Of a DNA stretch of 64,000 nucleotides, positions 56,831 to 64,000 are shown piece by piece. A program made the translations under genes and the position numbers. The notes beneath the pieces are model-generated. The model saw nothing but the letters and a program-made list of their open reading frames with translations, made no database searches and was not told the DNA's origin. Each line of letters opens with the position of its first letter. Position 1 is the stretch's first letter. The stretch is from Mucilaginibacter conchicola (lineage in GTDB: Bacteria; Bacteroidota; Bacteroidia; Sphingobacteriales; Sphingobacteriaceae): contig NZ_QWDC01000002.1 in assembly GCF_003432115.1 (NCBI RefSeq), positions 1,268,878-1,332,877 on the forward strand. The letters run 5' to 3'.

Positions 56831-57373
56831 ATGGCAAACGGCTTTGCAAAATTCAAAGGCTCGTGTATCTACATCGTATGTGGAACCATCGCCCTTTTAC
56901 CATTCCATAGCCTGCGGATAGCCTTGTTAAGATTGTTGAAGGCAAGCATAGGTAAAAAGGTAGGCCTGTACCGTGGGTTTGAGGTACGCTCGCCATGGAA
57001 AATGAGAATAGGCAATAGCACCATCATCGGCCATAAAGCCATGCTTGATGCCCGCATGGGGTTGTTTATTGGCAGCAATGTAAACTTAAGCAACGAGGTA
57101 ATGATCTGGACGCTGCACCATGATTATAACAGCCCCGATTTTGCTCAGGCCGGTGCACCCGTTTCCATAGAAGATTATGCCTGGATCTGTTCACGGGCAG
57201 TGATATTGCCCGGGGTTACCATTGGTAAGGGAGCGGTTGTAGCTGCCGGCGCGGTAGTTACCCGTAATGTTGCCCCGTACACTGTAGTGGGCGGTGTACC
57301 CGCCAAAAAAGTTGCCGACCGTAACCCAAACCTGGTTTATGATCTTGGCAATTACGTGCTGCCGATCATTTAA
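56831..57373 (+). CDS. hexapeptide-repeat acyltransferase (3 of 4)
   Basis: A 180-aa member of the same fold, close in pattern to colanic-acid acetyltransferases WcaF/WcaB: IGNSTIIGHKAMLDARMGLF, GSNVNLSNEVMIWTLHHDYN (active-site His pair), YAWICSRAVILPGVTIGKGA and PYTVVGGVPAKKVADR. Starts nine bases after the previous gene. Its stop overlaps that of the opposite-strand gene in the four bases TTAA. Confidence 0.92.
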   Translation: MANGFAKFKGSCIYIVCGTIALLPFHSLRIALLRLLKASIGKKVGLYRGFEVRSPWKMRIGNSTIIGHKAMLDARMGLFIGSNVNLSNEVMIWTLHHDYNSPDFAQAGAPVSIEDYAWICSRAVILPGVTIGKGAVVAAGAVVTRNVAPYTVVGGVPAKKVADRNPNLVYDLGNYVLPII

Positions 57374-58035
57374 TACCACCAGGATATCCCGGTTTTGAGT
57401 ACCCTTATAGGATTGCCGCCAAAAATGCTTTTCTCGCCAACGAGGGCCTTTGTTATCATCGAGTTTGCTGCAACCACGCATCCGTTAGGGATAACCGCTC
57501 CTTTTAATATGGTGCATTTGCATGCCACCCAAACATTATCGCCAATAATAATTTCTTTAGGGTGATTAAACACAGTGCCCGTTTCATCAGCAATATGATG
57601 GAAATCTGTATCCATTACCAGGCTCTCCCATGATATGCCGCTGTGGTTACCAATCTGTATCTTTTTGTGTGCTACAATGGCGCACTCGGTACTCATGTTA
57701 AAATCATCGCCAAAAATGAGTTGAGCACCTGCAGCCACGTTAAGTTTGCATCCATGCATAATAAACGCCCGGCCGTTAAAAACCACATCGCCATGCACTT
57801 CCCAAATTGCCCGCGAGCGCTTGAAATCTGAGATGCCGATCTTGCCATATCCTATCTGTACCAAGGCTGTTTTTATAGGGCCGTTTATGATAACCCGGCC
57901 TTTCATCTGGTGCAAAAAAACGTTGTTAGATATAAAAACAGGGAATTTAATTGCCGTTTTAAAAGGGAAATACTTAAAGTTAAAACGAATCGTCTTCAGG
58001 TTTATCCTTGTTAAAAATTTGAGGACGTTATTCAT
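57370..58035 (-). CDS. hexapeptide-repeat acyltransferase (4 of 4), opposite strand
   Basis: A 221-aa acyltransferase on the minus strand, the only inverted gene of the locus. Repeats: FIMHGCKLNVAAGAQLIFGD, IAHKKIQIGNHSGISWESLV-like sequence with DTDFHHI (active-site His), and VWVACKCTILKGAVIPNGC. Layout and length resemble the enzyme at 50960 rather than its neighbours. The two facing genes share their last four bases, so no terminator separates them. Confidence 0.87.
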   Translation of the reverse strand: MNNVLKFLTRINLKTIRFNFKYFPFKTAIKFPVFISNNVFLHQMKGRVIINGPIKTALVQIGYGKIGISDFKRSRAIWEVHGDVVFNGRAFIMHGCKLNVAAGAQLIFGDDFNMSTECAIVAHKKIQIGNHSGISWESLVMDTDFHHIADETGTVFNHPKEIIIGDNVWVACKCTILKGAVIPNGCVVAANSMITKALVGEKSIFGGNPIRVLKTGISWWY

Positions 58036-58343
58036 AGTTTATGCCTGTTAAATAAGTTTTGGGTATCCTCTGAAAAAGTAATAAATGTTACGCCCTTTTT
58101 TGCTGTTTTCCCAACTGCTCTACTGTCTTAATTTAAAGCAATGGAAACTATTCACTCAAAACACAACGGTCTGTTTTGTTCACTCTGTTCATTCTTGTTC
58201 ATTTCGTTCATATAGGCCTTGTTCACATGTTTTAAGCGGTTTTTGATGTAATATAGAGTATTGATTAAGGCCCCCTAATGATCAAATAACGTCTAAATTA
58301 CTATCAGGTATTTAGGAATATCGTCTACTAATAATTAAATACC
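58036..58343. other. 308-bp non-coding region with a TGTTCA word array
   Basis: Lies between two divergent genes and must hold promoters for both. 58171-58226 carries repeated T/G-rich TTCA words (TTTTGTTCACTCTGTTCATT, CTTGTTCATTTCGTTCA) like those at 46999-47055. The half nearest 58343 is AT-rich with no exact TAnnTTTG box that I can identify. No small gene is supported. Confidence 0.6.
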
Positions 58344-59504
58344 ATGCGCATCGCTATCATTGGAACAAGAGGCATCCCCAACAACTACGGCGGGTTTGAA
58401 CAATGTGCAGAATACTTGTCGGTTGGTTTAGTAAAAAGAGGATTTGAAGTTGCGGTTTATAATTCGCACAACCATCCTTACCAGGAAAAGCAATGGAACG
58501 GGGTGGAGATATGCCACTGTTATGACCCCGAATATAAAATGGGTACACCGGGCCAGTTCTTTTATGATCTGAACTGCATAAGGGATGCCCGTAAAAGAAA
58601 TTTTGATGTGATACTGCAACTGGGTTATACCAGCAGCTCTGTTTGGGGCTGGTTGCTACCCAAGCAATCGGTAATAACTACCAATATGGATGGCATGGAA
58701 TGGAACCGTGCTAAATATTCAAAAAGGGCCAAAGCTTTTTTGCGCCTCGCCGAACGCCTTGCCGTGCTCACCAGTGACCATCTTATTGCTGACTCTACCG
58801 AGATACAGCGTTACATCAAAAATAAGTACGGTAAAGAACCTGTGTTCATCCCCTACGGAGCTACGTTGTTTAATAACAATGATCTGTCGGCCATTGAAGA
58901 ATATAACGTTGAGCCTTACCGGTACAGCATACTGATAGCCAGGATGGAGCCTGAAAATAGTGTTGAGGTGATACTGGATGGTTACTCGCAGGCGCAAACA
59001 GGGCAAAAGTTCCTGGTGGTTGGCGATACCAACAATGCCTTTGGCAGCTACCTGGTCAACAAGTTTAAATATAACCAGGATATCGTTTTTTTAGGCGGCA
59101 TTTTCCGCGCCGAGAAGCTGAATAACCTTAGGTATTACTCTAACCTGTATTTCCACGGGCATACGGTTGGTGGCACTAATCCATCGCTGCTTGAGGCTAT
59201 GGCATCAAACGCCTTGATATGTGCCAATGATAATGTTTTTAACCGCGCTGTACTTAATGAGAATGCGCAGTACTTCAGCACTGCCAAAGACGTTGCAGAA
59301 CATTTAATGAATGTGAACAAGGCATCAGGCAACTACGATCACATGATAGCTAATAACCGCGATAGGATAGAGAATTTTTACAGCATCGATAATATAGTTA
59401 ATTCTTACGCCAGCCATTTTGAACAGATAGTGAGGGAGAGGGCTGCTTTAAACCCGCAAAATGTTGCGGAAGCGCAAATAAAACTCCAACTAAAAAACAA
59501 CTAA
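58344..59504 (+). CDS. glycosyltransferase with DUF1972 domain (GT4)
   Basis: A 386-aa GT-B transferase of the DUF1972/WsaF-related kind, often annotated as rhamnosyltransferase. The N-terminus MRIAIIGTRGIPNNYGGFEQ is the signature; other motifs are VITTNMDGMEWNRAKYS, ADSTEIQRYI and GGTNPSLLEAMASNALI (donor site). First gene of the second transcription unit of the exopolysaccharide locus; Wza follows after four bases. Confidence 0.92.
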   Translation: MRIAIIGTRGIPNNYGGFEQCAEYLSVGLVKRGFEVAVYNSHNHPYQEKQWNGVEICHCYDPEYKMGTPGQFFYDLNCIRDARKRNFDVILQLGYTSSSVWGWLLPKQSVITTNMDGMEWNRAKYSKRAKAFLRLAERLAVLTSDHLIADSTEIQRYIKNKYGKEPVFIPYGATLFNNNDLSAIEEYNVEPYRYSILIARMEPENSVEVILDGYSQAQTGQKFLVVGDTNNAFGSYLVNKFKYNQDIVFLGGIFRAEKLNNLRYYSNLYFHGHTVGGTNPSLLEAMASNALICANDNVFNRAVLNENAQYFSTAKDVAEHLMNVNKASGNYDHMIANNRDRIENFYSIDNIVNSYASHFEQIVRERAALNPQNVAEAQIKLQLKNN

Positions 59505-59508
59505 GAAA

Positions 59509-60312
59509 ATGGCTACTAAAAAGTGGTTGAGCAATTATCGGATGGCCTTTACTGCAGGCGTATTACTGATGCTTACAGCATCGTGTTCATACAAGCAAAA
59601 CCAGTTGCTTTTTGAAACGCATGGCGCTAATGACAGGAACATATCAATGGGCGTAGCACCCCCTGAGTATAAGATACAAACGCAGGACATATTGCAGATG
59701 CGCAACCTGCAGGATATAAACTATGTGGTTACGGTACCTGCCGGCGGCAGCGCTACCGGTGGCACAGGCTCGGCCCCTAATGCCCCCGTGCCGCAAACCT
59801 ACCAGGTAGAGAATGATAGTACCGTGGCGCTGCCTGCATTAGGGAAAGTTAAAGTAGCCGGTTTAACCAAGTTAGAAGCCAGTAAAAAGATACAGATGCT
59901 GTATGGCCGCACGGTGCTTAAGAACCCCATCATTGATCTGCAGATCATGAACCTTAAGGTTTCCATATTTGGTGAAGTGAGGCAGCCGGGCAGCTACATG
60001 CTGGTGAGCGATAAAACCAATTTGATAGATATACTGGCGCAAGCCGGGGGCTTAACAGATAAAGGTGACGAGAAGAAGGTGAAGATAGTACGCGGCGGTA
60101 TGAAAGACCCGCAGGTGATGTATTTTGACCTTGGCGATTTCAGGACGGTATCAAACCCGGCCATCATCTTGCAAAGCCAGGATATTATTTATGTGGCTCA
60201 AAACAGGCGCGCTATAAAGAACGAGAAGATGCAGGATTTCTCTACCATAGTGCAACCGGGGCTACTTTTTTTAAACACGGCGCTGCTGATATTCACTATA
60301 GCACGCAAATAG
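59509..60312 (+). CDS. wza: polysaccharide export outer-membrane lipoprotein (Wza type)
   Basis: A 267-aa exporter: lipobox LTASC (cysteine about 26), Poly_export domain with YKIQTQDILQMR, then the SLBB-type segment IFGEVRQPGSYMLVSDKTNL and LIDILAQAGGLTDKGDEKKV. A C-terminal hydrophobic helix (LLFLNTALLIFTIA) corresponds to the outer-membrane helix of Wza. Shorter than E. coli Wza (379). It is separated from the Wzc gene by ten genes, whereas the two are often adjacent. Confidence 0.92.
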   Translation: MATKKWLSNYRMAFTAGVLLMLTASCSYKQNQLLFETHGANDRNISMGVAPPEYKIQTQDILQMRNLQDINYVVTVPAGGSATGGTGSAPNAPVPQTYQVENDSTVALPALGKVKVAGLTKLEASKKIQMLYGRTVLKNPIIDLQIMNLKVSIFGEVRQPGSYMLVSDKTNLIDILAQAGGLTDKGDEKKVKIVRGGMKDPQVMYFDLGDFRTVSNPAIILQSQDIIYVAQNRRAIKNEKMQDFSTIVQPGLLFLNTALLIFTIARK

Positions 60313-60356
60313 AAAAACGCTTATTGAAACAAGTTTAATAGTTAATAAACCAGTTT

Positions 60357-61202
60357 ATGGAAAGAGTTACATCCCTTAGCCGAATCATTTCTATCCTGGT
60401 ACACGACGGGTTTTCCAGCAGTTATATGCAATTATTTAAACCATCGTTACGGGTTGAGCACGATAAAGAACTGATGCGATATTTTGGTCAGTCGTATCCG
60501 CATATCACTTTCCCGGCGCATACGCACATGCTTATCAACAATGCCTTCACATTTAATGGTTTGCTGTTAGAGATTGATAACGAGAATGTTTTTTACACCA
60601 ACAATTATTGGTTTAGGGCAAGCAAGCGGGCATTTGATATCGTATTCTCTCTGGCGGTCATCATCCTGGTGTTAAGCTGGCTACTCCCCATTATCGCTTT
60701 GCTGATAAGGCTTGAATCAAAAGGCCCGGTGATTTTTTCACAAAAACGATCGTCCCGCGATAACAGGGCATTTAATTGCTATAAGTTCAGGAGTATGTGC
60801 ATCAATAAAGACTGCGACTCTGCACAAACTGCAATGGGCGACCCCCGCATAACCAGGGTAGGCGCATTTTTAAGGCGCACCAACCTGGATGAATTGCCTC
60901 AGTTTTTTAATGTGCTGATGGGCGATATGTCTGTAGTGGGCCCGCGGCCGCACATGCTTTCGCAAACCAGAGAATACTCTGAGCTGATAGATATTTTTAT
61001 GATACGGCACCTAGTTAAACCGGGCATAACCGGTTGGGCACAGGCCAATGGTTTGCGCGGCCGTACGGCTACTGTAAATGAGATGCTTAACCGCGTTGAG
61101 GCGGATGTATGGTACCTCAAAAACTGGACCTTTCTGCTGGATATGTATATCATCTTCTTAACGGTGGTGTATACGCTTGCGGGCAACAAAAATGCTTATT
61201 GA
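60357..61202 (+). CDS. priming sugar transferase (polyprenyl-phosphate glycosyl-1-phosphate transferase)
   Basis: Starts repeat-unit assembly by moving a sugar-1-phosphate onto undecaprenyl phosphate. Catalytic domain: KRAFDIVFSLAVIILVL (membrane helix, about 93-118), KGPVIFSQKRSSRDNRAFNC, YKFRSMCINK, RRTNLDELPQFFNVLMGDMS, VGPRPHM, KPGITGWAQANGLRG. At 281 aa it lacks the four extra helices and CoA-binding-like region of WcaJ; instead it has an unusual soluble N-terminus of about 90 residues. Last gene of the locus. Confidence 0.92.
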   Translation: MERVTSLSRIISILVHDGFSSSYMQLFKPSLRVEHDKELMRYFGQSYPHITFPAHTHMLINNAFTFNGLLLEIDNENVFYTNNYWFRASKRAFDIVFSLAVIILVLSWLLPIIALLIRLESKGPVIFSQKRSSRDNRAFNCYKFRSMCINKDCDSAQTAMGDPRITRVGAFLRRTNLDELPQFFNVLMGDMSVVGPRPHMLSQTREYSELIDIFMIRHLVKPGITGWAQANGLRGRTATVNEMLNRVEADVWYLKNWTFLLDMYIIFLTVVYTLAGNKNAY

Positions 61203-61275
61203 TCTAATTAACGGTTTGTGAATTCATGCATATACGATAGTTCTTTATATGATAACACCTAAAAAATTTACCATC

Positions 61276-62586
61276 ATGAAAATAACATTTAAAAAATGTT
61301 GCCTTATCGCATCATTAATGGCAATCTCCGGTATGGGGATGGCCCAAACTGCCGGTGTTGACACCAGCACCCAAAACCTGCGCAGATTTTCTCTCGGTGC
61401 AAACGGGGGCTTCCTTACCCACTGGACCCCCTTTAACCGCACTACTAACGGAGATTATGGTAAGCCCAATTCAAAATTTGGCTTCTCGGCCTTTGCTAAA
61501 TATCAGATCCTTTCGCCGTTTGGTTTACAGGCTAATTTCCTGTTTGGTAAGGTGAACGGTTCCAGGTTAAATAACATCCCCGAGGGCACACCCGGCCGGG
61601 ATGATAGCGGTTACGAAACCAATATCAACTGGGCGGCAGACCTTAGTGCATATTTCACTATACCTAATATCGGCTTATCTATCAAGCGCGCTGCAGTAGT
61701 GCCTTATTTAACTGCGGGTGTGGGTTACATGTCATACAGTACAACGGTACGTAATATACCGCCGCCCGTTGCCGGCGCAATGACTGCCGAGAATGGCGAT
61801 GGAAAAAGCTGGTATCTGCCAATCGGGATAGGCTTTAAGTTCGGTGTATCAGAAGCAGTTAACATCGACCTGGGATATACCGTTTACTCGTTGCGTACCA
61901 ACAACTTTGACGGCTACAAAAGCGGTTTGCATGATCACATGTCATACGGCCACCTGGGTATAGAGTACAGGTTCGGTAAAAAACACTCGCGCTCGCTTGA
62001 GAATTTCAGCACCGTGGCCGTAGTGCATGAGGAAGTGAAAGAAACCAATGCACAACTTGCCGCACAGGCCGCCGCCGCCGAGCAAAAACGTCTGCAGGAC
62101 GAAAGGGATATGGCTGATGATGATAACGATGGCGTAGCCAACAAATACGACAAATGCCCTGGCACACCTGCCGGTGTTAAGGTTGATGGCGGTGGCTGTC
62201 CGTTACCGGTAGTTAAAGAGAAAGAGGTTATAACCATTGATGATCGCCGCGTAATTGGTGATGCTATTAAAAACCTTGAGTTTGCTTACGGTAAAGCAGT
62301 TATTAAAGAAAGCTCATACCCAACGCTTGACCGTGTTGCCGAACTGCTGATCAAAAAAGATTTCAGCCTTAAACTGGCCGGCCATACCGATAACCGCGGA
62401 AAAATGATGGCTAACATGATACTGTCAAAAGCAAGGGCACAGGCGGTTAAAAACTACCTCGTATCAAAAGGTGCAAATGCATCACGTATTGAGGCTACCG
62501 GTTACGGTTATACCCAGCCAATAGCTACCAACAAAACAGCTAAAGGCCGCCAGATGAACCGCAGGGTTGAGTTCACGTTGTTTTAA
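61276..62586 (+). CDS. OmpA-family outer-membrane protein with TSP3-type linker
   Basis: A 436-aa protein from the ATG at 61276: signal peptide (ISGMGMAQ), N-terminal beta-barrel-like domain (about 35-235, ending IEYRFGKKHS), an Ala-rich helix, a calcium-type TSP3 segment (DDNDGVANKYDKCPGTP) and a C-terminal OmpA domain that binds peptidoglycan (AGHTDNRGK and RQMNRRVEF hold the Asp and Arg ligands). Links the outer membrane to the wall. It lies after the exopolysaccharide locus but is probably independent; a strong terminator follows. Confidence 0.92.
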   Translation: MKITFKKCCLIASLMAISGMGMAQTAGVDTSTQNLRRFSLGANGGFLTHWTPFNRTTNGDYGKPNSKFGFSAFAKYQILSPFGLQANFLFGKVNGSRLNNIPEGTPGRDDSGYETNINWAADLSAYFTIPNIGLSIKRAAVVPYLTAGVGYMSYSTTVRNIPPPVAGAMTAENGDGKSWYLPIGIGFKFGVSEAVNIDLGYTVYSLRTNNFDGYKSGLHDHMSYGHLGIEYRFGKKHSRSLENFSTVAVVHEEVKETNAQLAAQAAAAEQKRLQDERDMADDDNDGVANKYDKCPGTPAGVKVDGGGCPLPVVKEKEVITIDDRRVIGDAIKNLEFAYGKAVIKESSYPTLDRVAELLIKKDFSLKLAGHTDNRGKMMANMILSKARAQAVKNYLVSKGANASRIEATGYGYTQPIATNKTAKGRQMNRRVEFTLF

Positions 62587-62608
62587 GATTGAGAAATATA
62601 GTTAATGT

Positions 62609-62645
62609 AAAAGGCCGCTTCCTGAGAGGGAAGCGGCCTTTTTAA
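62609..62645 (+). terminator. intrinsic terminator
   Basis: AAAAGGCCGCTTCC (62609-62622) pairs perfectly with GGAAGCGGCCTTTT (62629-62642), followed by TTT. Confidence 0.92.
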
Positions 62646-62708
62646 CGAGCTTGTACGCGTTGAAACCACCGGATTTTTTTATATTAGGCTGGTGATTTAC
62701 TATTGGTT

Positions 62709-63023
62709 ATGATGCGTTGGAAATATTTAGGAATTGGGCTTGCTGTGATTTTTTTCTGCTGCATGGACCTCAAGCTGATGGTGGATAAACGCAAAGCCTA
62801 TATATGGGATATTAACGGCCCGATAGAGGCTGTTTACTATTACAAGAAAAGCATCGCTCACTTTACTGTAAAAGGAAAGGAATATGAGTCCTTCCATCTG
62901 ATATGGCGCTCTAATATGAAATTCGATGTTGGCGACACTATTATAAAAAAGCACAATAGCTATTTAATAAAATTGATTAAAAAGAATACTACAGATACCT
63001 TATCATTCGGTAATGAAGAATAA
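62709..63023 (+). CDS. small membrane-anchored protein, paralogue of 45132 gene
   Basis: A 104-aa protein starting MMRWKYLGIG (ATG at 62709 or 62712; an earlier TTG is less likely). One hydrophobic helix (6-20), then a small domain ending FDVGDTIIKKHN and IKLIKKNTTDTLSF, matching the C-terminus of the protein at 45132. The end overlaps the next gene by 11 bases, so the two are coupled. Function unknown. Confidence 0.7.
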   Translation: MMRWKYLGIGLAVIFFCCMDLKLMVDKRKAYIWDINGPIEAVYYYKKSIAHFTVKGKEYESFHLIWRSNMKFDVGDTIIKKHNSYLIKLIKKNTTDTLSFGNEE

Positions 63024-63489
63024 AATGTTTTGGATAACCTGCCTGGCGAGTTTGCTGAGTTGTTTTACTGGGCATGCTCAGACCTTGCTGGGTAAAAGCA
63101 AAGAACAAATATTATCGTTCAGTAGTCAGAGAAACGGCCAAATTAGAGGTATAGATACAATGGGAAAGGGTTCTTGTGAAATAGATATTGCTTTCCCAAA
63201 GGTTACTACCACATCAGGTGGTATGTATTTTTCTACATATTATTTGAAAGGTAACGTCTGTGTTAAATCTGAAGAGCTAATTGCCGGTCAAAAATATATT
63301 GATCTTCTGTGCAATAAATTCGATAAAGATTCCGGATATAAGCGGGTCGGGAACGAATTTGTTTGGATAAATAAAAAGAAGAAGCAAAAGATTTTGGTGC
63401 AGTACCACTACAGAAACGGCGCTTTAACAGATAGGGCTTCTCTAATATCTATGCGATTGAATGCGGGTGTCACAGACGATAGCTTGTAG
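63013..63489 (+). CDS. secreted protein, unknown function
   Basis: A 158-aa protein with a signal peptide (LASLLSCFTGHAQ). The mature part is basic with aromatic strands (GGMYFSTYYLKGNVC, YKRVGNEFVWINKKKKQKIL) and starts with a helix around SKEQILSFS. No family recognised. Its start lies inside the end of the small-protein gene, suggesting that the two form a functional pair in the envelope. Confidence 0.65.
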   Translation: MKNKMFWITCLASLLSCFTGHAQTLLGKSKEQILSFSSQRNGQIRGIDTMGKGSCEIDIAFPKVTTTSGGMYFSTYYLKGNVCVKSEELIAGQKYIDLLCNKFDKDSGYKRVGNEFVWINKKKKQKILVQYHYRNGALTDRASLISMRLNAGVTDDSL

Positions 63490-63729
63490 GTTGACCTCGC
63501 TGGTGCCTCCTTCCCCTGCGCACACGTTCAGCGTGTGTCGTTTGCAAAAAGCTAAATAGCCAACCGTGGTTCAATAGCCAACTTTGCAATTGCGATAAGG
63601 TTTAGGTTCAAAAAAACCGGAAGGAGTAATTCTCCGGATTGCACTTTTAAAAATACCATGCTGCCGTGTGGTTCCGAAAAAAATAATGTAAATGGTGGTT
63701 TGCGGGGGGTAAACGGTTATATTAGCATT
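63490..63729. other. intergenic region with small hairpins
   Basis: Contains CGCACACG/CGTGTGTCG (about 63519-63541), another repeat-like hairpin, and a CCGGA hairpin near 63619-63640. No coding signal is supported here, and no clear TAnnTTTG box precedes the kinase gene. Confidence 0.45.
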
Positions 63730-64000
63730 GTGAAGTTGAAGAAGTTGTACGTTTATCACATGTTGGCCTGGGCTGTTTTTATTACCTACGAGATTTCTAC
63801 ATCGTATGTTTTGGCCGGTCGCGTGGCACCAACTTCCGACTACGTTTTCCACTATCTGCTTAACATGCTGCTTTTTTATGTGCATGTTGCAAACATAACA
63901 AGCAGCCTCAGCAGAAAGCAAAAAGCCCTGCTTACCCTTTGCGAAATTGCCGGCTACATTATCCTCAATCATGCCGAAAACCTGTTTCTGTGGAATTTTA
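63730..64000 (+). CDS. LytS-type sensor histidine kinase, N-terminal part (cut by window end)
   Basis: An open frame from the GTG at 63730 runs off the window after 90 codons. It reads MKLKKLYVYHMLAWAVFITY then EIS, with further helices YVFHYLLNMLLFYVHV and LTLCEIAGYIILNHAENLF. The W-x-x-F-x-x-Y-E motif in the first helix and the four-helix layout are typical of the membrane part of Bacteroidota His_kinase (PF06580) proteins that partner LytTR regulators. The kinase domain lies outside the window, so this is a strong guess only. Confidence 0.62.
   Translation, partial: MKLKKLYVYHMLAWAVFITYEISTSYVLAGRVAPTSDYVFHYLLNMLLFYVHVANITSSLSRKQKALLTLCEIAGYIILNHAENLFLWNF

Noticed and set aside
47158-61202. 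Exopolysaccharide locus as a recently acquired island
   Set aside because: No integrase, transposase, tRNA or attachment-site repeat borders it, and codon use looks like that of the neighbours by eye; variation by recombination is possible but not shown.
63571-63972. 133-codon minus-strand frame at the window end
   Set aside because: The plus strand encodes a plausible sensor-kinase N-terminus over the same bases; the minus frame has no recognisable domain.

Overview
This window looks like a chromosomal segment of a member of the Bacteroidota, most likely a Sphingobacteriaceae organism close to Mucilaginibacter or Pedobacter. The signs are promoters of the Bacteroidota type (TTG, about 20 bp, TAnnTTTG), almost no Shine-Dalgarno sites, a carbamoyl-phosphate synthase large chain without its C-terminal regulatory domain, DUF4270 and DUF5687 proteins, a bacterial tyrosine kinase (Wzc type), TonB_C proteins, a futalosine-pathway menaquinone gene (mqnD) and several families of palindromic intergenic repeats. 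The genus is inferred; only the phylum is well supported. No rRNA, tRNA, insertion sequence, prophage or CRISPR array was recognised.

Layout. 1-10.6 kb: cupin, tail-specific protease, TPR protein, AlkA-like glycosylase, RarA, an ABC exporter (DUF5687 permease plus ATPase) coupled to an M1 peptidase, and a small membrane protein. 10.6-14.7 kb: a tandem REP-like repeat, a two-gene DNA-repair operon (ligase-associated exonuclease plus ATP-dependent ligase) and an acyl-carrier-like membrane protein. 14.7-25.7 kb: carB, two TonB_C proteins, panD and panC on the minus strand; divergently a half-length glycogen-synthase-like protein, a DUF4270 lipoprotein and glmS; then dtd. 25.7-30.1 kb: a lipoprotein with an overlapping large secreted protein, and rsgA. 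30.2-36 kb: the threonine operon thrA-thrB-thrC plus an acetyltransferase, preceded by a clear thrL-like attenuator. 36-47 kb: HAD phosphatase, TonB-dependent receptor with a His/Cys-rich partner, cyclophilin, acetyltransferase, exonuclease III, mqnD, sugar dehydrogenase and several unknowns. 47-61.2 kb: an exopolysaccharide locus (Wzc kinase, Wzx flippase, Wzy-like polymerase, four glycosyltransferases, four left-handed beta-helix acyltransferases, Wza export protein, priming sugar transferase). 61.2-64 kb: OmpA-family protein, a small-protein pair, and the start of a LytS-type sensor kinase cut by the window edge.

How genes work together. The exopolysaccharide locus contains nearly all parts of a Wzx/Wzy pathway: priming by the sugar transferase, chain extension by four glycosyltransferases, O-acylation by the hexapeptide enzymes, flipping, polymerisation, and export through Wza/Wzc. 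The threonine genes form one transcription unit under a leader peptide with 7 Thr and 5 Ile codons among 21, followed by mutually exclusive antiterminator and terminator pairings that can be read from the sequence. panC and panD form the pantothenate branch.

Most unusual signals: the threonine attenuator with an exact 10-bp antiterminator pairing; perfect or near-perfect dyads placed exactly in register with promoter elements (glmS and the acyl-carrier-like gene); several genes whose -7 box ends only 4-5 bases before the start codon, suggesting leaderless mRNAs; and repeat elements that sit next to start codons or between operon genes.
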